DNA from: Liriodendron chinense | Taxonomy: Eukaryota > Streptophyta > Magnoliopsida > Magnoliales > Magnoliaceae | NCBI GenBank assembly: GCA_003013855.2 | Contig: ML058433.1 | Coordinates: 10,167,966 to 10,231,965, forward strand | Length of the DNA: 64,000 bases | Direction: 5' to 3' | Shown: positions 10,501 to 20,596 of the stretch, piece after piece | Layout of the letters: each line of letters opens with the position of its first letter | How positions within the stretch are numbered: position 1 is the stretch's first letter | Notes under the pieces: generated by a model | Told to the model about the DNA's origin: nothing | The model's input: only the letters and a program-made list of their open reading frames with translations | The model's database searches: none | Program-made: the position numbers and the translations under genes

Positions 10501-11326
10501 GACGCTGATGTACGGGTTTATGCTTCGGGTCAATGTTGAGACGATGTGCGATGACATCAGGATCGATGCCTGGCATATCTTTATGAGACCAAGCAAACAC
10601 GTCCTTGTATTCGGTGAGGAAACGGATTAAATTTTCACGATGGACAATGTTTAAGGAGGAACCGATGTACACGATCTTAGACGGGTCGTCTTCGGTCAAG
10701 CGGATCGCCACTGTTTCCTCCCCTGGAGTTCCTGATTTCAGAGCATTTTCCCTTGGATCCAATGCGGTGGCGAGAACGTCGGATGAACCTTGAACTATTT
10801 TCATGACAGGTGTCGCTTGAGCCTTCTTTCGATCTTGGAGTGCTATCTGGTAACAAGACCGTGCCTCCTGCTGACTTCCTCGCACGACCCCGATGCCATT
10901 TGGGGTCGGAAATTTAACACATAAATATGAAGGGTGCAAGGCCGCTCCAACCTTAGTTAGAGACGGCCGCCCCAAGATGGCGTTATATGCTGATTTTCGA
11001 TCCACGACGAGGAATTTTACGAAGACGGTGGTCTTCGCTGGACTCTCCCCAAAGGTGACTGGGAGATCGATACTTCCTTCAGGTGTTACTACCTCTCCTC
11101 CAAAGCCGACAAGAGGGGTCGATACTGGCTTGAGGAGGTTTCTGGCAAGTGCCATCTTGTCGAAAGCCTCCAAATACAGAATATCGGCCGAGCTACCTGT
11201 ATCCACCATAATTCGATGAGTCAGATAATTTGATACCTTCAGTGTGACTACGATGGAATCTTCATGAGGGAAGTGAATTCCCGCTGCATCTTCGAGGGTG
11301 AAAGAAATTGGAGGATGGCTTGCTTT
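7508..11326 (-). CDS. pol: Tat-lineage pol polyprotein (protease, RT, dual RNase H, integrase)
   Basis: Reads on from gag in the same frame after one TGA; the first internal ATG is at 11209 (1233 codons to the stop at 7508). Counting from that Met: protease active site VDTGSSAD at 2-9; reverse transcriptase about 265-450 with YVDD at 385-388; connection/RNase H about 485-650; a second, archaeal-type RNase H about 665-790 (FVDGSS, NNEAEYEAL, HSDSQL, LADSLA); integrase zinc finger H890/H897/C928/C931; catalytic core with D960, D1020 and E1056 (35 residues between the last two). The C-terminus ends HLLRYYP. All catalytic residues I looked for are present and there is no internal stop. It copies the element's RNA into DNA and integrates it. 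Confidence 0.95.
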   Translation of the reverse strand, partial: KASHPPISFTLEDAAGIHFPHEDSIVVTLKVSNYLTHRIMVDTGSSADILYLEAFDKMALARNLLKPVSTPLVGFGGEVVTPEGSIDLPVTFGESPAKTTVFVKFLVVDRKSAYNAILGRPSLTKVGAALHPSYLCVKFPTPNGIGVVRGSQQEARSCYQIALQDRKKAQATPVMKIVQGSSDVLATALDPRENALKSGTPGEETVAIRLTEDDPSKIVYIGSSLNIVHRENLIRFLTEYKDVFAWSHKDMPGIDPDVIAHRLNIDPKHKPVHQRRRAFTAERQMAIKTEVEKLLAANFIKEVDYPEWVANVVLIRKANGKWRMCVDYSDLNKACPKDSFPTPRIDQLVDSTAGHALLSFMDAYSGYNQIMMHPPDSQHTAFITDRGLYCYQVMPFGLKNAGATYQRLVNKIFAAQIGRNMEVYVDDMLVKSMDEDDHIPDLREAFDLMRKYQMKLNPEKCAFGVSAGKFLGFMVGQRGIEANPEKIKALIEMKSPVTLKDVQRLTGRIASLNRFISRASDKCLPFFKLLRATAKSDWKWTPQCEEAFQQLKQYMSAPPILSKPVAHEQLILYLSVSSTAVSAALIREDSGVQRPVYYISRAMVDAETRYSDMEKLALALITAARKLRPYFQAHAILVPTNHPLRQVLQKPEASGRLTKWAVEISEHDISFCPRTAVKGQAVADFITEFTYSSEDNVMTSDQPPWSLFVDGSSRATGSGAGLILVAPDGSHFQYALRFESRVSNNEAEYEALIVGLELAIVLAVQNLIIHSDSQLIVNQVLGEFEAKEERMALYKSRVLILLAKLKTYKIIHIPREQNQLADSLAKLASAPESELSHSIPIEHRQNLSIDHVTLEQVISVQSSPCWMDPIILYLRDGYLPEDKKAARQIRFRAARYTLQDEILLRKSFSLPYLRCLHPEEALRVLDEVHQGACGNHPRGRSLAYKAMRQGYYWPTMKADAIEFSKKCDKCQRYQPIPRVPSERMTPVNSPWPFAQWGIDIIGPLPMGKGQNRFAIVAVDYFTKWAEAEPLAKITEKQTTKFMWRNIICHFELPHTIITDNGTQFDNAAFDEFCDKWKIRNLRTSPYHPQANGQVEAVNKIIKHHLKTKLGECKGVWPELLPEVLWAYRTTACTSTGETPFSLAFGVDAVVPVEIQVPSYRIEQYDPASNQENLRLHLDLLEERRNASQIRVAAYQQRIARYRNAKVRPRSFQFGDLVLRQNLGVPVRSLDLNWEGPYRVIRVVRPGTYYLEDMQGKPVRRPWHVEHLLRYYP

Positions 11327-12988
11327 TCAGGAGCTGGACGTCTGTTCCAGCCAATAGATTTGCTGGGGTTCTTTGGACGCCTTCCGAGCGTATGCTTTTC
11401 TTGAAGCTTGAGAGTCACCCCCACAAGCTGGTCCCCCGACGATAGTGCGAATCTCTCCCTTGGGCTCGGCGTCCTCCTGGTCGGTTTGATGATGAGGTGG
11501 TTCCTTTTGGCGAGATGAGGTCTTCGCCCTTTCTGGTGATCGAGTTTTACGAGCAACATAATCCTGGAGATGGCCTTTTCGAATAAGGGCTTCGATATGG
11601 TCTCGTAAAGAGATGCAGTCCTGGGTCCTATGCCCGTGATCTTTGTGAAAGTAACAGAACTTGCTCTTGTCCCTCTTTTCGGGATCGGATTTGATCTTTG
11701 CAGGCCACTTCACATATGGCTTGTGTTTAATCTCCATTAGAACTTTTTCAGGAGGCTGATTAAGAGGAGTGTAATTATGATATTTACTAGAGTAAGGCCT
11801 CTTAGGAGAACGATCGCGCTGGTCACGACGGTGTTTCTTATCCGTAAAAGAGGCTCCTTCTGGCTTGCGCTTTTTGCTCTGTACTCCATGGCGTGTCAAT
11901 GCAACTTCTTCTGCATTGATATATTTCTGAGCTTTGGCTTGGAATTCTGCCATAGTTTTTGGTGGGCTTTTATCTAAGGCAAACCTGAATTTCTCGCTCG
12001 TTATCCCGGCAATGAGGGCTGTAAGACCCTTTTCCTCGGTGTAACCCTCAGTTTGAACGGCTTCGGCAGTGAATCGTACTGTGAACTCCTTTATTGTCTC
12101 CTCATGCTGCTGTTTCAAATTCATCAAATGGGAGGCTGGCTTCTTAATGCGAATACTCCCCATGAATTGAGAAAGGAATATCTCTGATAACTGGGAAAAG
12201 GAATTGATGGAGCGGGGCTTTAACCCCCGGAACCACGTACGAGCTGCATCCTTCAATGTAAGGGGAAAAGCCCTACACATGATTTCTGAACCATGTCCCT
12301 CCAACTCCATGAGGGACCTATATGTTTCCAGATGTTCCAGAGGGTCGCCAATTCCTGTGTACGGAGCGATAATAGGCGCTCGATACTTTCTGGGTAATGG
12401 GGCTTCCATGACCTCGCTGGCGAAGGGAGATTCAGATTGGTGTATCGCCGCTGTGACGGCAGATGGCCGATTTTCCTGGTATCGCTGTTCCATGACATCA
12501 AAACGATCTTGGATTCTTTTGAGATCTCCTTCCCATGGTAGGGTATAGCTAGATGTTTCAGCGGTGGAGCCTTGCGGTTGAGGTTGTCGAGACGAACTAG
12601 AATGTATGGAATGCGGAGACGGTACAGGGGGATGGCCGCCGAGTGGCGGGACCTGTGGTTCGTCCATAGAATGTCTGGAAGCTACTGGCATGGGTTGCGG
12701 TGGCAACCCTCCAGAGGGTTGTTTTTGCGGTTCAGGGAAGTGCTGATCAAGCCGGTTTGACAGCGCTTGGACTCCGGCGTTTAGAGTTAGGAGAGTGTTT
12801 CCGAGGAAGCGTAGGACATCATCTTGATTTCCAGAGGCTTCCAATAACGGGTTTGTCGTTGGTATATTCGGGGCTCCTTGAGGGATATTCGTTGGAGCAG
12901 GTGGGAGGACAGGTACGGATTCCGTCTCATCAGGTGGAGGTGGTGCCTGCCTTGAAGTGGAAGGATGAACAGCCTTTTTAGGAGGCAT
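11327..12988 (-). CDS. gag: Tat-lineage gag (nucleocapsid polyprotein)
   Basis: ATG at 12988 (MPPKKAVHPS) to a TGA at 11329-11327, 553 residues. An upstream GTG would add ten residues but the ATG is the better start. A proline-rich N-terminal third is followed by a retrotransposon gag core (landmarks RAFPLTLKDAARTWFRGL and FTVRFTAEA). A CCHC-type knuckle CYFHKDHGHRTQDC lies toward the C-terminus. It would form the virus-like particle and package RNA. The TGA is followed in the same frame by 39 open codons leading into the protease, so gag and pol were one frame; the stop may be a point mutation (CGA to TGA) or a programmed readthrough site. Confidence 0.93.
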   Translation of the reverse strand: MPPKKAVHPSTSRQAPPPPDETESVPVLPPAPTNIPQGAPNIPTTNPLLEASGNQDDVLRFLGNTLLTLNAGVQALSNRLDQHFPEPQKQPSGGLPPQPMPVASRHSMDEPQVPPLGGHPPVPSPHSIHSSSSRQPQPQGSTAETSSYTLPWEGDLKRIQDRFDVMEQRYQENRPSAVTAAIHQSESPFASEVMEAPLPRKYRAPIIAPYTGIGDPLEHLETYRSLMELEGHGSEIMCRAFPLTLKDAARTWFRGLKPRSINSFSQLSEIFLSQFMGSIRIKKPASHLMNLKQQHEETIKEFTVRFTAEAVQTEGYTEEKGLTALIAGITSEKFRFALDKSPPKTMAEFQAKAQKYINAEEVALTRHGVQSKKRKPEGASFTDKKHRRDQRDRSPKRPYSSKYHNYTPLNQPPEKVLMEIKHKPYVKWPAKIKSDPEKRDKSKFCYFHKDHGHRTQDCISLRDHIEALIRKGHLQDYVARKTRSPERAKTSSRQKEPPHHQTDQEDAEPKGEIRTIVGGPACGGDSQASRKAYARKASKEPQQIYWLEQTSSS

Positions 12989-13041
12989 CGCCGAAGGAGT
13001 TTTATCGGTGGTTAGCACGATTGATTTTGATGATCAAGTCG

Positions 13042-13059
13042 TTCCCACAGACGGCGCCA
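13042..13059 (-). promoter_or_regulatory. Primer-binding site of the Tat element
   Basis: The minus strand reads TGGCGCCGTCTGTGGGAA three bases inside the right LTR, the usual tRNA primer-binding form of plant gypsy elements. It fixes element polarity: the right LTR is the 5' LTR. Confidence 0.85.
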
Positions 13060-13062
13060 AAC

Positions 13063-14098
13063 TGTTAATGTCAGATTTTGTAACGAGATCCTCCGGCTTT
13101 CCTCCTTCGCTCCAGCAGAGATTTCCACCACCAGACCTGAAGTAAGACAGCAAATAAGGGTGGCTGGGGACCAGCCGTTAGCCCTCCGATGCTTAAGTTA
13201 GGCCACAGTAAGAAGAGAAGCCAAGCAAAACAGGACCAAGATTGGATGATGTATGCGTCTCTGCTCTTAATGGAGCCACCCCTTTATATAGATCTGAGGC
13301 AATCCAATTTGTTACGTGAGATATCGAAATCCCGTTGATGTCGCATACGATACTGAGAATTTGCTGATTTCATGGGATAAGATCCTATCTTTTGAGTCAG
13401 CATCCAACCCAATGACTTATTTCAACAATCACGCCCCTTGATGGCAATCCCTTGAAATCCGACTGGAAGCCGTAGTTGGAATGATAGCTTCCGAAAAGGA
13501 AGGAGACGCCCGTAGTTGGAGTCATAACCTCCGAAAAGGAAGGAGACGCCGACGAGTCGGGGATCACCGAACTAGATATGGCCCTGCTTGGTGTCGCAGA
13601 GGGATTGAACAAACTACTCGACGGGAATCGGGTGCTAGTACTGAAGGCTAAGAGATATTTCCGCAGGAAAGCTGCTCGCATATTAAAATGTGGTCGCGAG
13701 TCCAAGTACATACTTAGATGTAACGTCTTTCAACGACTTGTGAGAAGGTCTGCTCGCGAATCTAGTTTTCCCGTATTTGACTATCTATGACTCCTGATTA
13801 GGTGAGCTCGATAGTCGAATGGTCGTTCCACACTCATCCAATATTCGACTCTCGATCATATGATCTCGAGAGTCGAATGGACGTCCCGCACTTATCCAAT
13901 ATTCGACTCTCGATCAGATAATCTCGAGAGTCGAATGGACGTCCCGCACTTATCCATTCTTCGACTCCTGAGATTACAATCTCGAGAGTCGAAGCCGTAC
14001 TCCACCTTTACCCGTTCTGCGACTCTTGATCAGATCATCTCGAGGGCGAGATGGGCATTTCCGCGTGAAACCTTATCTCCGCCATTTTGCCTATAACA
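13063..14098 (-). repeat. Right LTR (5' LTR) of the Tat element
   Basis: 1036 bp, same ends as the left LTR. As the 5' LTR it holds the promoter for gag-pol: palindromic U3 array (about 13785-14050) and a TATATAAAG box at 13290-13282. It is followed by the ATATG duplication at 14099-14103. Confidence 0.95.
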
Positions 14099-14103
14099 AT
14101 ATG

Positions 14104-15193
14104 TAATACTATACTTTCAAAGCCACTTGAAAAAGAGGGGGAGAGGGACGAAAATTAGCCGGCCAATACGATCAGCACCAACCCTAAGGGCTAAAATAGC
14201 GGCCTACCAACTTGACTGTCACTTAAAACCTAAGGGCCAAATCGGCAAACTAATTAGACTAGTCAGCATTAAAGCGGATTTATCTCGCCGGCTAGAGCAA
14301 AGCAAACAAATACACAAGAAATGTTGCACAGGAAAATTGCATCTTTATTCAAAGATGTTAATGCATTTCTTATATGTTTGTCAAAATTCATGACTAAGTC
14401 TGTAAAATAGTGTGCAGCTTCATTGAAGATCAAGGTCAAAGTGTATATCAAATGTCATCAAGAATAGGACTTGAAGGATAAGCGAAGATATTGAAGGATG
14501 ATCTGAAGTCCAGTCAAGTTCATCTGTTCAAAGGAAGATTCGGTGAGTTTGCCAATTGTAATAGGTTTGTGGACTATAGAAAAGACCTTAGGCAACCTTA
14601 GATGACTCCGTTTAATGCTTAAGTTTTATCAGGAAAAGGTCTGACCAACAGCAAAATATAAGTGTAATTTAGAGGTGCTCAGTTGACCGAACCCTACTAT
14701 CGGTCGACTGAACATCTTCCTGGGTCATCCAAAGGCATCTTCGGTCATCATTACAGATTGTATATGAACTGTAAAATCTGGGCCTTCGATCAGCCGAACC
14801 CTGTGTTTGGTAGACTGAACAGCACCCAGGGTCAGCCGAAGGTTCCTCTGTCATCAATACAATTTACTTACATTTTCAAGGTTAAGGTTCCTCGGTCAAC
14901 CGAACCTTGTGTTCGGTCAACCAAAGGACGCGTAGAAACAAATCCTGTGAATCTTGATAGCCATTGGAGTTTGAACGTTGTGCTTGGGTTAACCAAGGAG
15001 GTTGCTTACTTGACCGAAGAGCGTTCCGGAGCTCTATAAATAAAGGTTCTTTTTCATTATTTTTATCATCGAAAAAGCTAAAAAAATAAAGCATATTTCC
15101 TAAAGAAAAAATATTCCTCTTATGCTCTAGCTTATTTTCAATTTCCCTAAGCTAAGAAAGAATCTCTTAGGCTTACTTGATTGCTTTCATCTC
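14104..15193 (+). repeat. LTR-like fragment with palindromic repeats and TATA box
   Basis: No gene. 14690-14995 holds repeated GGTCAACCGAACC / GGTTCGGTCAACC words in both orientations, resembling the palindromic U3 of other LTRs here. A good TATAAATAA box lies at 15034-15042, followed by a T/A-rich leader. It stops exactly where the Copia LTR starts at 15194. The best reading is the U3-R part of another LTR element, cut by the Copia insertion; no family name can be given. 14104-14650 shows nothing recognisable. Confidence 0.4.
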
Positions 15194-17228
15194 TGTTGGT
15201 GCACTTTTCTGTGGCATACTAGTGCACCTTATTTGTCAATCACGTGAGTCCATGTGTTGTAATATCGGTTGAGCCTTGACAAGATGAAGACCGAAGATTC
15301 AAGTGGACCAGAAGCATCAAGGAAGAAGAACATGTATATGAGATGCCTTGGTAACCTTAACTCTTTGATCTAAAGCACCCAAATCCTCTTAGATGACTTG
15401 GACCAATTAGAAAAACCCTTAGTCATCATCATTAGTCTTAGAATACCTTGAAAAACATGATAATTTAGGCTAATAAAAGAGGTGGAAGCTGTTGTAAACA
15501 AATATGCCCAAACAATAGTTTTCGATTGATCTCCAATCAATCGAACATCAGTTCCGATGGGACTCCGATCAATCGAATAGTTCCTTTGATCAATCGAAAT
15601 ATGGTCCAGAGCATTTCCAAAACTCTCTAGACAGATTTTCAATTAATCAGTTGTGGTCCTCACGATTAATCGGACCATGTTTCGATCAATCAGAATTTGT
15701 TCCATAGAACCTTTGAAACTCTCTGGACATATTTTTTATCAATCGGACAGTGACTCCAATCAATCGTATGTGGCCGCTAATCAATCGGACCTTTTTCCCG
15801 ATCAATCGGAGATACACAAATTTGTCCATTTTTTTACCGTTGGAAGAAAATCTATAAAGGCATGTGGATTCATTTTTGGGCAAAAGAGAGGAATTTTGAG
15901 GAGATAGAAGCTACCATCATTGCATACTATTAGGAATTATATTCTTAACTCTAGCAAGGCATCTTCCTTGTATTTCATCACAAGATTAGAGCATTACAAA
16001 CTCATGTTGAAGATGTACTTGTCGTCCCTCTTTGATATCTAGAGTTTTGATTGATCTTGATAGTGAAATTCCTGTCCAAAACTCTATGATGAGATCCTTG
16101 GAGGTGAGACTCTTTAGGAAACCCATTTCTATTAGCTGTAGAGATCTTAAACCTACCTCTCATCCACCTTGGACATATCAAGAAGAGCAAATGTTAGGGG
16201 ATTGATCGTTGGAGTTGGAGCATTGGCGACGCAACGGCATCAACATCGGGGGAGCATAAGGGGAGCTGATTTAAGCATGGGAGAGCGAGAAGAAGCAACT
16301 CGAAGAGGCATTACAATGGGGCTCAAATCCGACAAGTGAGGTTGTCAATTTGTGTTGAATCCAACCACTCTTTTTCGGTGGGAATTAAGTGCAGAGTTTT
16401 TTTTGTCAAACTTGATCTAATGTCGTTTGTCGATCTTTGGCTTGTTAGTTGATCATAAAAGTCTTAGGACGTTTTCCATTCATTGCCACGTTTGTTGGGC
16501 CTAAAGTCTAGGAGCATTTATCGATCCTTGGCACATGTTGAGCCTAAACTAGTCTCCAAGGGGAGCCACCAACACGGGTGTAACCATGTAGGTTGGGAGG
16601 AACCTATAAACTCTCTAATAGAGAGGATCTAAGTTAAAATACCTAGGTTGGGAGTAACTTGATTTAAACTCTCCAATGAATGTTGGTGTGCTCAAAGGGG
16701 TTGAGTACTTGAACCGGGAGTGGAGTAGACCTAAAGTCAAACTATTATAAATTGTTGTGTTTGTGATTGTATTTTAGCACATTTCTTGTTATGCATTGTG
16801 TATAATTGTTTCATTATGAATGCTTAATTAGAATGTATGCTAGGCACTTGATAAGCACATCCACATACACAAGATGTACTTTCACTTACTTGAGTAGACT
16901 TGAGCTTATATGATCCATTCTCATATAGTCTACTTAAGTTGTATAGATTAGGTGCTTGATTAGTTTAATAATTTGTTAATCTATGCATGCTTAGACTAAG
17001 TAGCTTATTGTATAAATAGTATGCTAGTCTTGTGATTAGACCCACTTAGGCTTGTAGCCGAAGTGATACTGCTTAGTTTAAATTAATAAAACTGTTAAGT
17101 AAGCGAAAAGATTTTTAAAAGGTCCTGATCACCCCCCTTAGGACTTAGCCATAATTTTAGTTACTCTACTCTAAGCTTCCGCACCCATACGCATCCATAA
17201 GTGTAATCAAGTTAGGAGGTAATTTTAA
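15194..17228 (+). repeat. Copia LTR, plus orientation (outermost element of the nest)
   Basis: Starts TGTTGGTGCACTTTTCTGTG and ends just before a TTGGTATAAGAGC primer site. It is a relative of the minus-strand LTRs at 17439-19515 and 20597-22247 (shared start, shared terminal segment with a G/C run and GGTCCTGATCACC). The U3 part (15530-15810) has many CGATCAATCGAA-like palindromes. A degenerate form of the AACGTGCC-type minisatellite of the other copies is at 16440-16560. About 2035 bp. Confidence 0.8.
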
Positions 17229-17241
17229 TTGGTATAAGAGC
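17229..17241 (+). promoter_or_regulatory. Primer-binding site of plus-strand Copia
   Basis: TTGGTATAAGAGC is one base from the standard TGGTATCAGAGC that pairs with the 3' end of initiator Met tRNA. It directly follows the LTR. Confidence 0.75.
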
Positions 17242-17301
17242 GGATTGCTCTTAAAGGACTTAATCGTTTAGAGGGAGATCTGATACCAGAGCACTAGCAT
17301 T

Positions 17302-17438
17302 ATGTCTAACCAAGATGGGAATACCATTAACCGTCCACCATACTTTAACGGGTCCAACTATGCCTATTGGAAGGTTAGGATGGAGATTTCTTACAATCCT
17401 TGGACTGATCCGTGTGGGTAAGCACACAACATGGATAT
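17302..17438 (+). pseudogene. Copia gag, N-terminal fragment, frameshifted and cut off
   Basis: ATG at 17302 opens MSNQDGNTINRPPYFNG, then NYAYWKVRM, the N-terminus of Copia gag. The frame runs into TAA at 17419. Comparison with the minus-strand copy (20295-20522) shows a one-base loss just before, near 17390, because the DNA still matches the other copy to 17438. There it is cut by the minus-strand element (LTR start at 17439). The rest of this Copia is not in the window. Confidence 0.8.
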
Positions 17439-17526
17439 TGAAATTATGTCTGTAGTCTACTACGACACCTACGTATACGTGCGGAAGCTAAGAGCGGAGC
17501 AATTATAATTATGGCTAAATCCTAGA

Positions 17527-17562
<36 letters not shown>

Positions 17563-19515
17563 GGTGAGTAAGACCTTTTAAAATCTTTTCACCTACTTAA
17601 CAGTTTTAACAAATGAAATTAAGTAAACGATTAACACTTTGGCTTCCAAGCCTAAGTGGGTCCAATCACAAGGCCAGCATATAATTAACAATAAAGTAAC
17701 CTAGCTTAAGCATGCATAGATAATCAAATGTTTAAACAAATTAAGATCTTAATCTATGCAACCTATGTAGACTGATGAGAATGGATCAATGAGCGAGCTC
17801 AAGTCTACACAACTTAGTGAAGTACATCTTGTGTGTGGATGTGCCTATCTAGTGTCTAACATGCATTCCTATTAAACATTCATAACTAAATAATTAAACA
17901 TACAATGCTAAGATAACAATGTACTTAAAATAATCACAAACACAAGCATGTATAATGGTTCGACTTCGGGTCTATTCCACTCTCGGTCCAAGTACTCGAC
18001 TCCTTTGAGCACACCAACATTCACTAGGGAATTTAAATCTGGTTCCTCCCAACCAAGGTGTTTTAAATTCGATCCACCCAACCGGGGAGTTTACAGGTTC
18101 CTCCCAACCTAAACATTTACACCCGTGTTGGTGGCTCCCCCTTGGAGACTAGTTAGGCTCGACAAACGTGCCAAGAAACGGCAAACGTCTTTGGAGTTTA
18201 AGCCTGACAAACATGTCAAGGAATGGCAAATGCCCCTAGACTTTTAGGCTCAACTAATAAGCTAAGGATCGGCAAACGACTTTGAATTCGAGTTTGACAA
18301 ACAAACTCTACACTCAATTCCCACAGGGAAAAGAGTGGATGGACTCTTACAAAAGACAACTCACTTGTCGGATTTTAGCGCCGCTTCGAGTTGCTTTTTC
18401 TTGCTCTCTCGTGCTCGAATCAACTCCCCTTATGCTCCCTCGATCTTTGATGTAGCTACTTTGCCAAGACTTTAGCTCCAAGATCAACTCCCTTGCATGT
18501 GATACTCCTTTGGAGATGCCCAAGGTGCTAGGAGGATAGGTTTGAGATCTCTACAACTAATGGGAATGGGTTACCTAGAGAGTCTTACTTACAAGGATCT
18601 CATTATAGAGTATTGGATAGGAATATCACTATCAAGAACAATCTAATCTCTAGAAATCAAAAGATGGACAAGTGCATCTTCACCATGAGCTTTGAATGCT
18701 CCATTCTTGTAATAAATTATAAGAAAGATCACTTGTTTGGGTTAGGAATAGAGCTCCTAAAGGTAAGCAATAGTGGTAGCTTCTATCTCCTTAAAATTCC
18801 TCTCTTTCAACCCAAAGACCATCTCTCCCGTATTTAAAGAAAATCTCCAACGGTCATAAAATAGGCAGAAAACGGCAATTTCAATATATCGAATTGATGT
18901 TTCAATTAATCAGAATTATCTTCTATATATCGAAACGTCATTTTGATATATCGAAGAATATGTCTAGTAGATTGTGAAGTTGCTGGACCATCTCTTCGAT
19001 ATATCAAACTGGGGTATCGATGTATCGAAAACCTCTAATCCGATATATCGAATGAAATTCCAATAGATCAAACATATTGTCCAGAGAGATTGTGTATTTG
19101 TTGGACATTTGGATCGATATATCGAATAGACCTTTCGATATATCGAAGGTCTATCGAATAGACATTCTGATATATCGAAAGTCTATCGAAAGTTGTTGTT
19201 TGGGTTGGATTAGTTACAACAACTTCCACCTCCTTAATTAGTTTAACTTATCATGTTTTTCGAGTTGTTCTAAGACTAATGATGATGACTAAGAGTATTC
19301 CTACTTGGTCCATGTCATCTAAGAGGTTTTGGGTGTTTTGGTTCAAAGGGTTAGTCACCAAGGCATCTCATTTACCTGTTCTTCTTCCTTGATGCTTCCG
19401 GTCAACTTGAATCTTTCATCTTCAGCTTGTTAAGGCTCAACTGACATTAAAACACATGGACTCAAGTGATTGAAAAATAAGGTTCACTAGTATGCCACAT
19501 AAAAGTGCACTAACA
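17439..19515 (-). repeat. Left (3') LTR of minus-strand Copia
   Basis: On the minus strand it starts TGTTAGTGCACTTTTATGTG at 19515, right after an AAAAGGAGGAGAT polypurine tract (19516-19531 region). U3 (18880-19190) contains repeated TTCGATATATCGAA palindromes. Near its 3' end is a run of 33 G on the plus strand (17529-17561). 18148-18300 holds about three copies of a CGACAAACGTGCCAAGAAAC-type minisatellite. Confidence 0.85.
17529..17561 (+). repeat. Poly-G run (33 G)
   Basis: Homopolymer inside the Copia LTR. The equivalent site has 16 G at 20685-20700 in the sister LTR and six C (plus strand) at 17132-17137 in the oppositely oriented LTR. The length is uncertain if the sequencing was homopolymer-sensitive. 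Confidence 0.9.
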
Positions 19516-20294
19516 ATCTCCTCCTTTTCAATTATGTGATAAAAACCTAACCTAAGACCGTGCCATGGTCCATACCAATAACACTACCAAAACATAAATA
19601 AATTACATGTCAAAGGGAAATAAACATTACAACTCAATTACACTGAGACATGTAAACTAAGCAAGCTCTTCTTGGATTGCTCTCCCATAATTTGTCAATC
19701 CCTGAAATACAAAATAGAAAACTTGTTTTGGTGGGGACTTGATCTTTCTCCTCATTTTTGTTAGAAATTGACAAACTAATCTCTCCCCCTTAATGATACA
19801 TCAATTGAGTAAAGGGTAGAGGGATTAGAGTGTCGCAGTTATAACTATAAAAACATGCTAACTAGAGAGAGTATAGGGTGCATGAACATATAAAACATGG
19901 AGCATGCATGGGAACATGATTAACAAGAAAATGTACTTATTTAAGCATAGTTAATCATGCACAATTGGTCATTTATGATATACATTAAGTAATAACAACT
20001 CAAGAGCTAATAGCCCAATCAACCAACCTCCCCAACTAGTATATCATGACCCAACTTAAGCAGAGATTAACATATAATTAAGCATGTAATTTAGCAAGAT
20101 TAACTAATCTAAGCAGGATGATAGTCTAGTAAGCAAATATACTAAAATAAAGTAATGCTATACCACCAAATTTGGGCTAGTAAGGCTGAATCCTCTGATT
20201 TTCCCATACACACAAAAATGAGGCTGAAATCCTCACATTTACCTATAGTTTCAGTTTCTAGCTATCCTTACTAACTATGTTTTGTTTTATTAAC
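19516..20294 (-). other. Remnant internal region of minus-strand Copia
   Basis: Between the gag remnant and the 3' LTR. It starts (plus-strand left edge) with the polypurine tract CTCCTCCTTTTC and shows only AT-rich, stop-filled sequence. No pol motif was found in any frame. Confidence 0.65.
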
Positions 20295-20522
20295 CTAAGG
20301 GTAACTAATTTCCACAACACCTTCATCATCTTTGAGAATGAAAATGATCTTACCATCAACCTCTACTTGTTTCGTGGGCATAAAATATCCATTTAGTGTA
20401 CTTGCCCACACGGATTGGTCCATAGATTGAAGAAAAATCCATATCCTAGCCTTCCAATAGGCGTAGTTAAACCCGTCAAAGAATGGTGGGCGGTTGATAG
20501 TATTCCCATCTCGGGTAAACAT
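20295..20522 (-). pseudogene. Copia gag, N-terminal remnant
   Basis: 75 residues from ATG at 20522: GNTINRPPFFDGFNYAYWKA, then IFLQSMDQSVW, the typical start of Copia gag. It ends at a stop after about a quarter of a normal gag. It is preceded by the primer site and 5' LTR on its own strand, so the translation start is in the natural place. It may be kept only because the packaging signal overlaps this region in many elements; that is inference. Confidence 0.8.
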
Positions 20523-20584
20523 GATGCTAGTGTTCCGGTATCAGAACTTACTCTAGACGATTAAGTCCTCGAAGAGCAACCCGC

Positions 20585-20596
20585 TCTGATATCAAT
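20585..20596 (-). promoter_or_regulatory. Primer-binding site of minus-strand Copia
   Basis: The minus strand reads ATTGATATCAGAGCGG beside the LTR end (LTR left edge TGAAATTTTG at 20597), one base from the Met-tRNA site TGGTATCAGAGC. Confidence 0.75.

Larger units (their letters stand above)
3185..14098 (-). mobile_element. Complete Ty3/gypsy retrotransposon, Tat lineage
   Basis: A 10,914-bp element flanked by a perfect 5-bp duplication ATATG (3180-3184 and 14099-14103). It has two 1036-bp LTRs starting TGTTAATG and ending TATAACA on the plus strand, a primer-binding site next to the right LTR, a polypurine tract next to the left LTR, and gag and pol on the minus strand. The domain order PR-RT-RNase H-second (archaeal-type) RNase H-integrase is that of the plant Tat lineage. 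By eye the LTRs differ at five positions (about 0.5 percent), so the insertion is young. A convergent plus-strand gene lies between pol and the left LTR, as described for other Tat elements. Confidence 0.95.

Noticed and set aside
10605..11219. Plus-strand frames over pol and gag (several of 60-110 residues)
   Set aside because: They are shadows of the gag-pol frame; no start context or homology of their own.
18613..18837. Reading frame starting MDRNITIKNNL, with a similar one at 21845-22207
   Set aside because: Both lie at the same place in two copies of one Copia LTR on the strand opposite to the element. Their similarity comes from LTR duplication, not from coding constraint.
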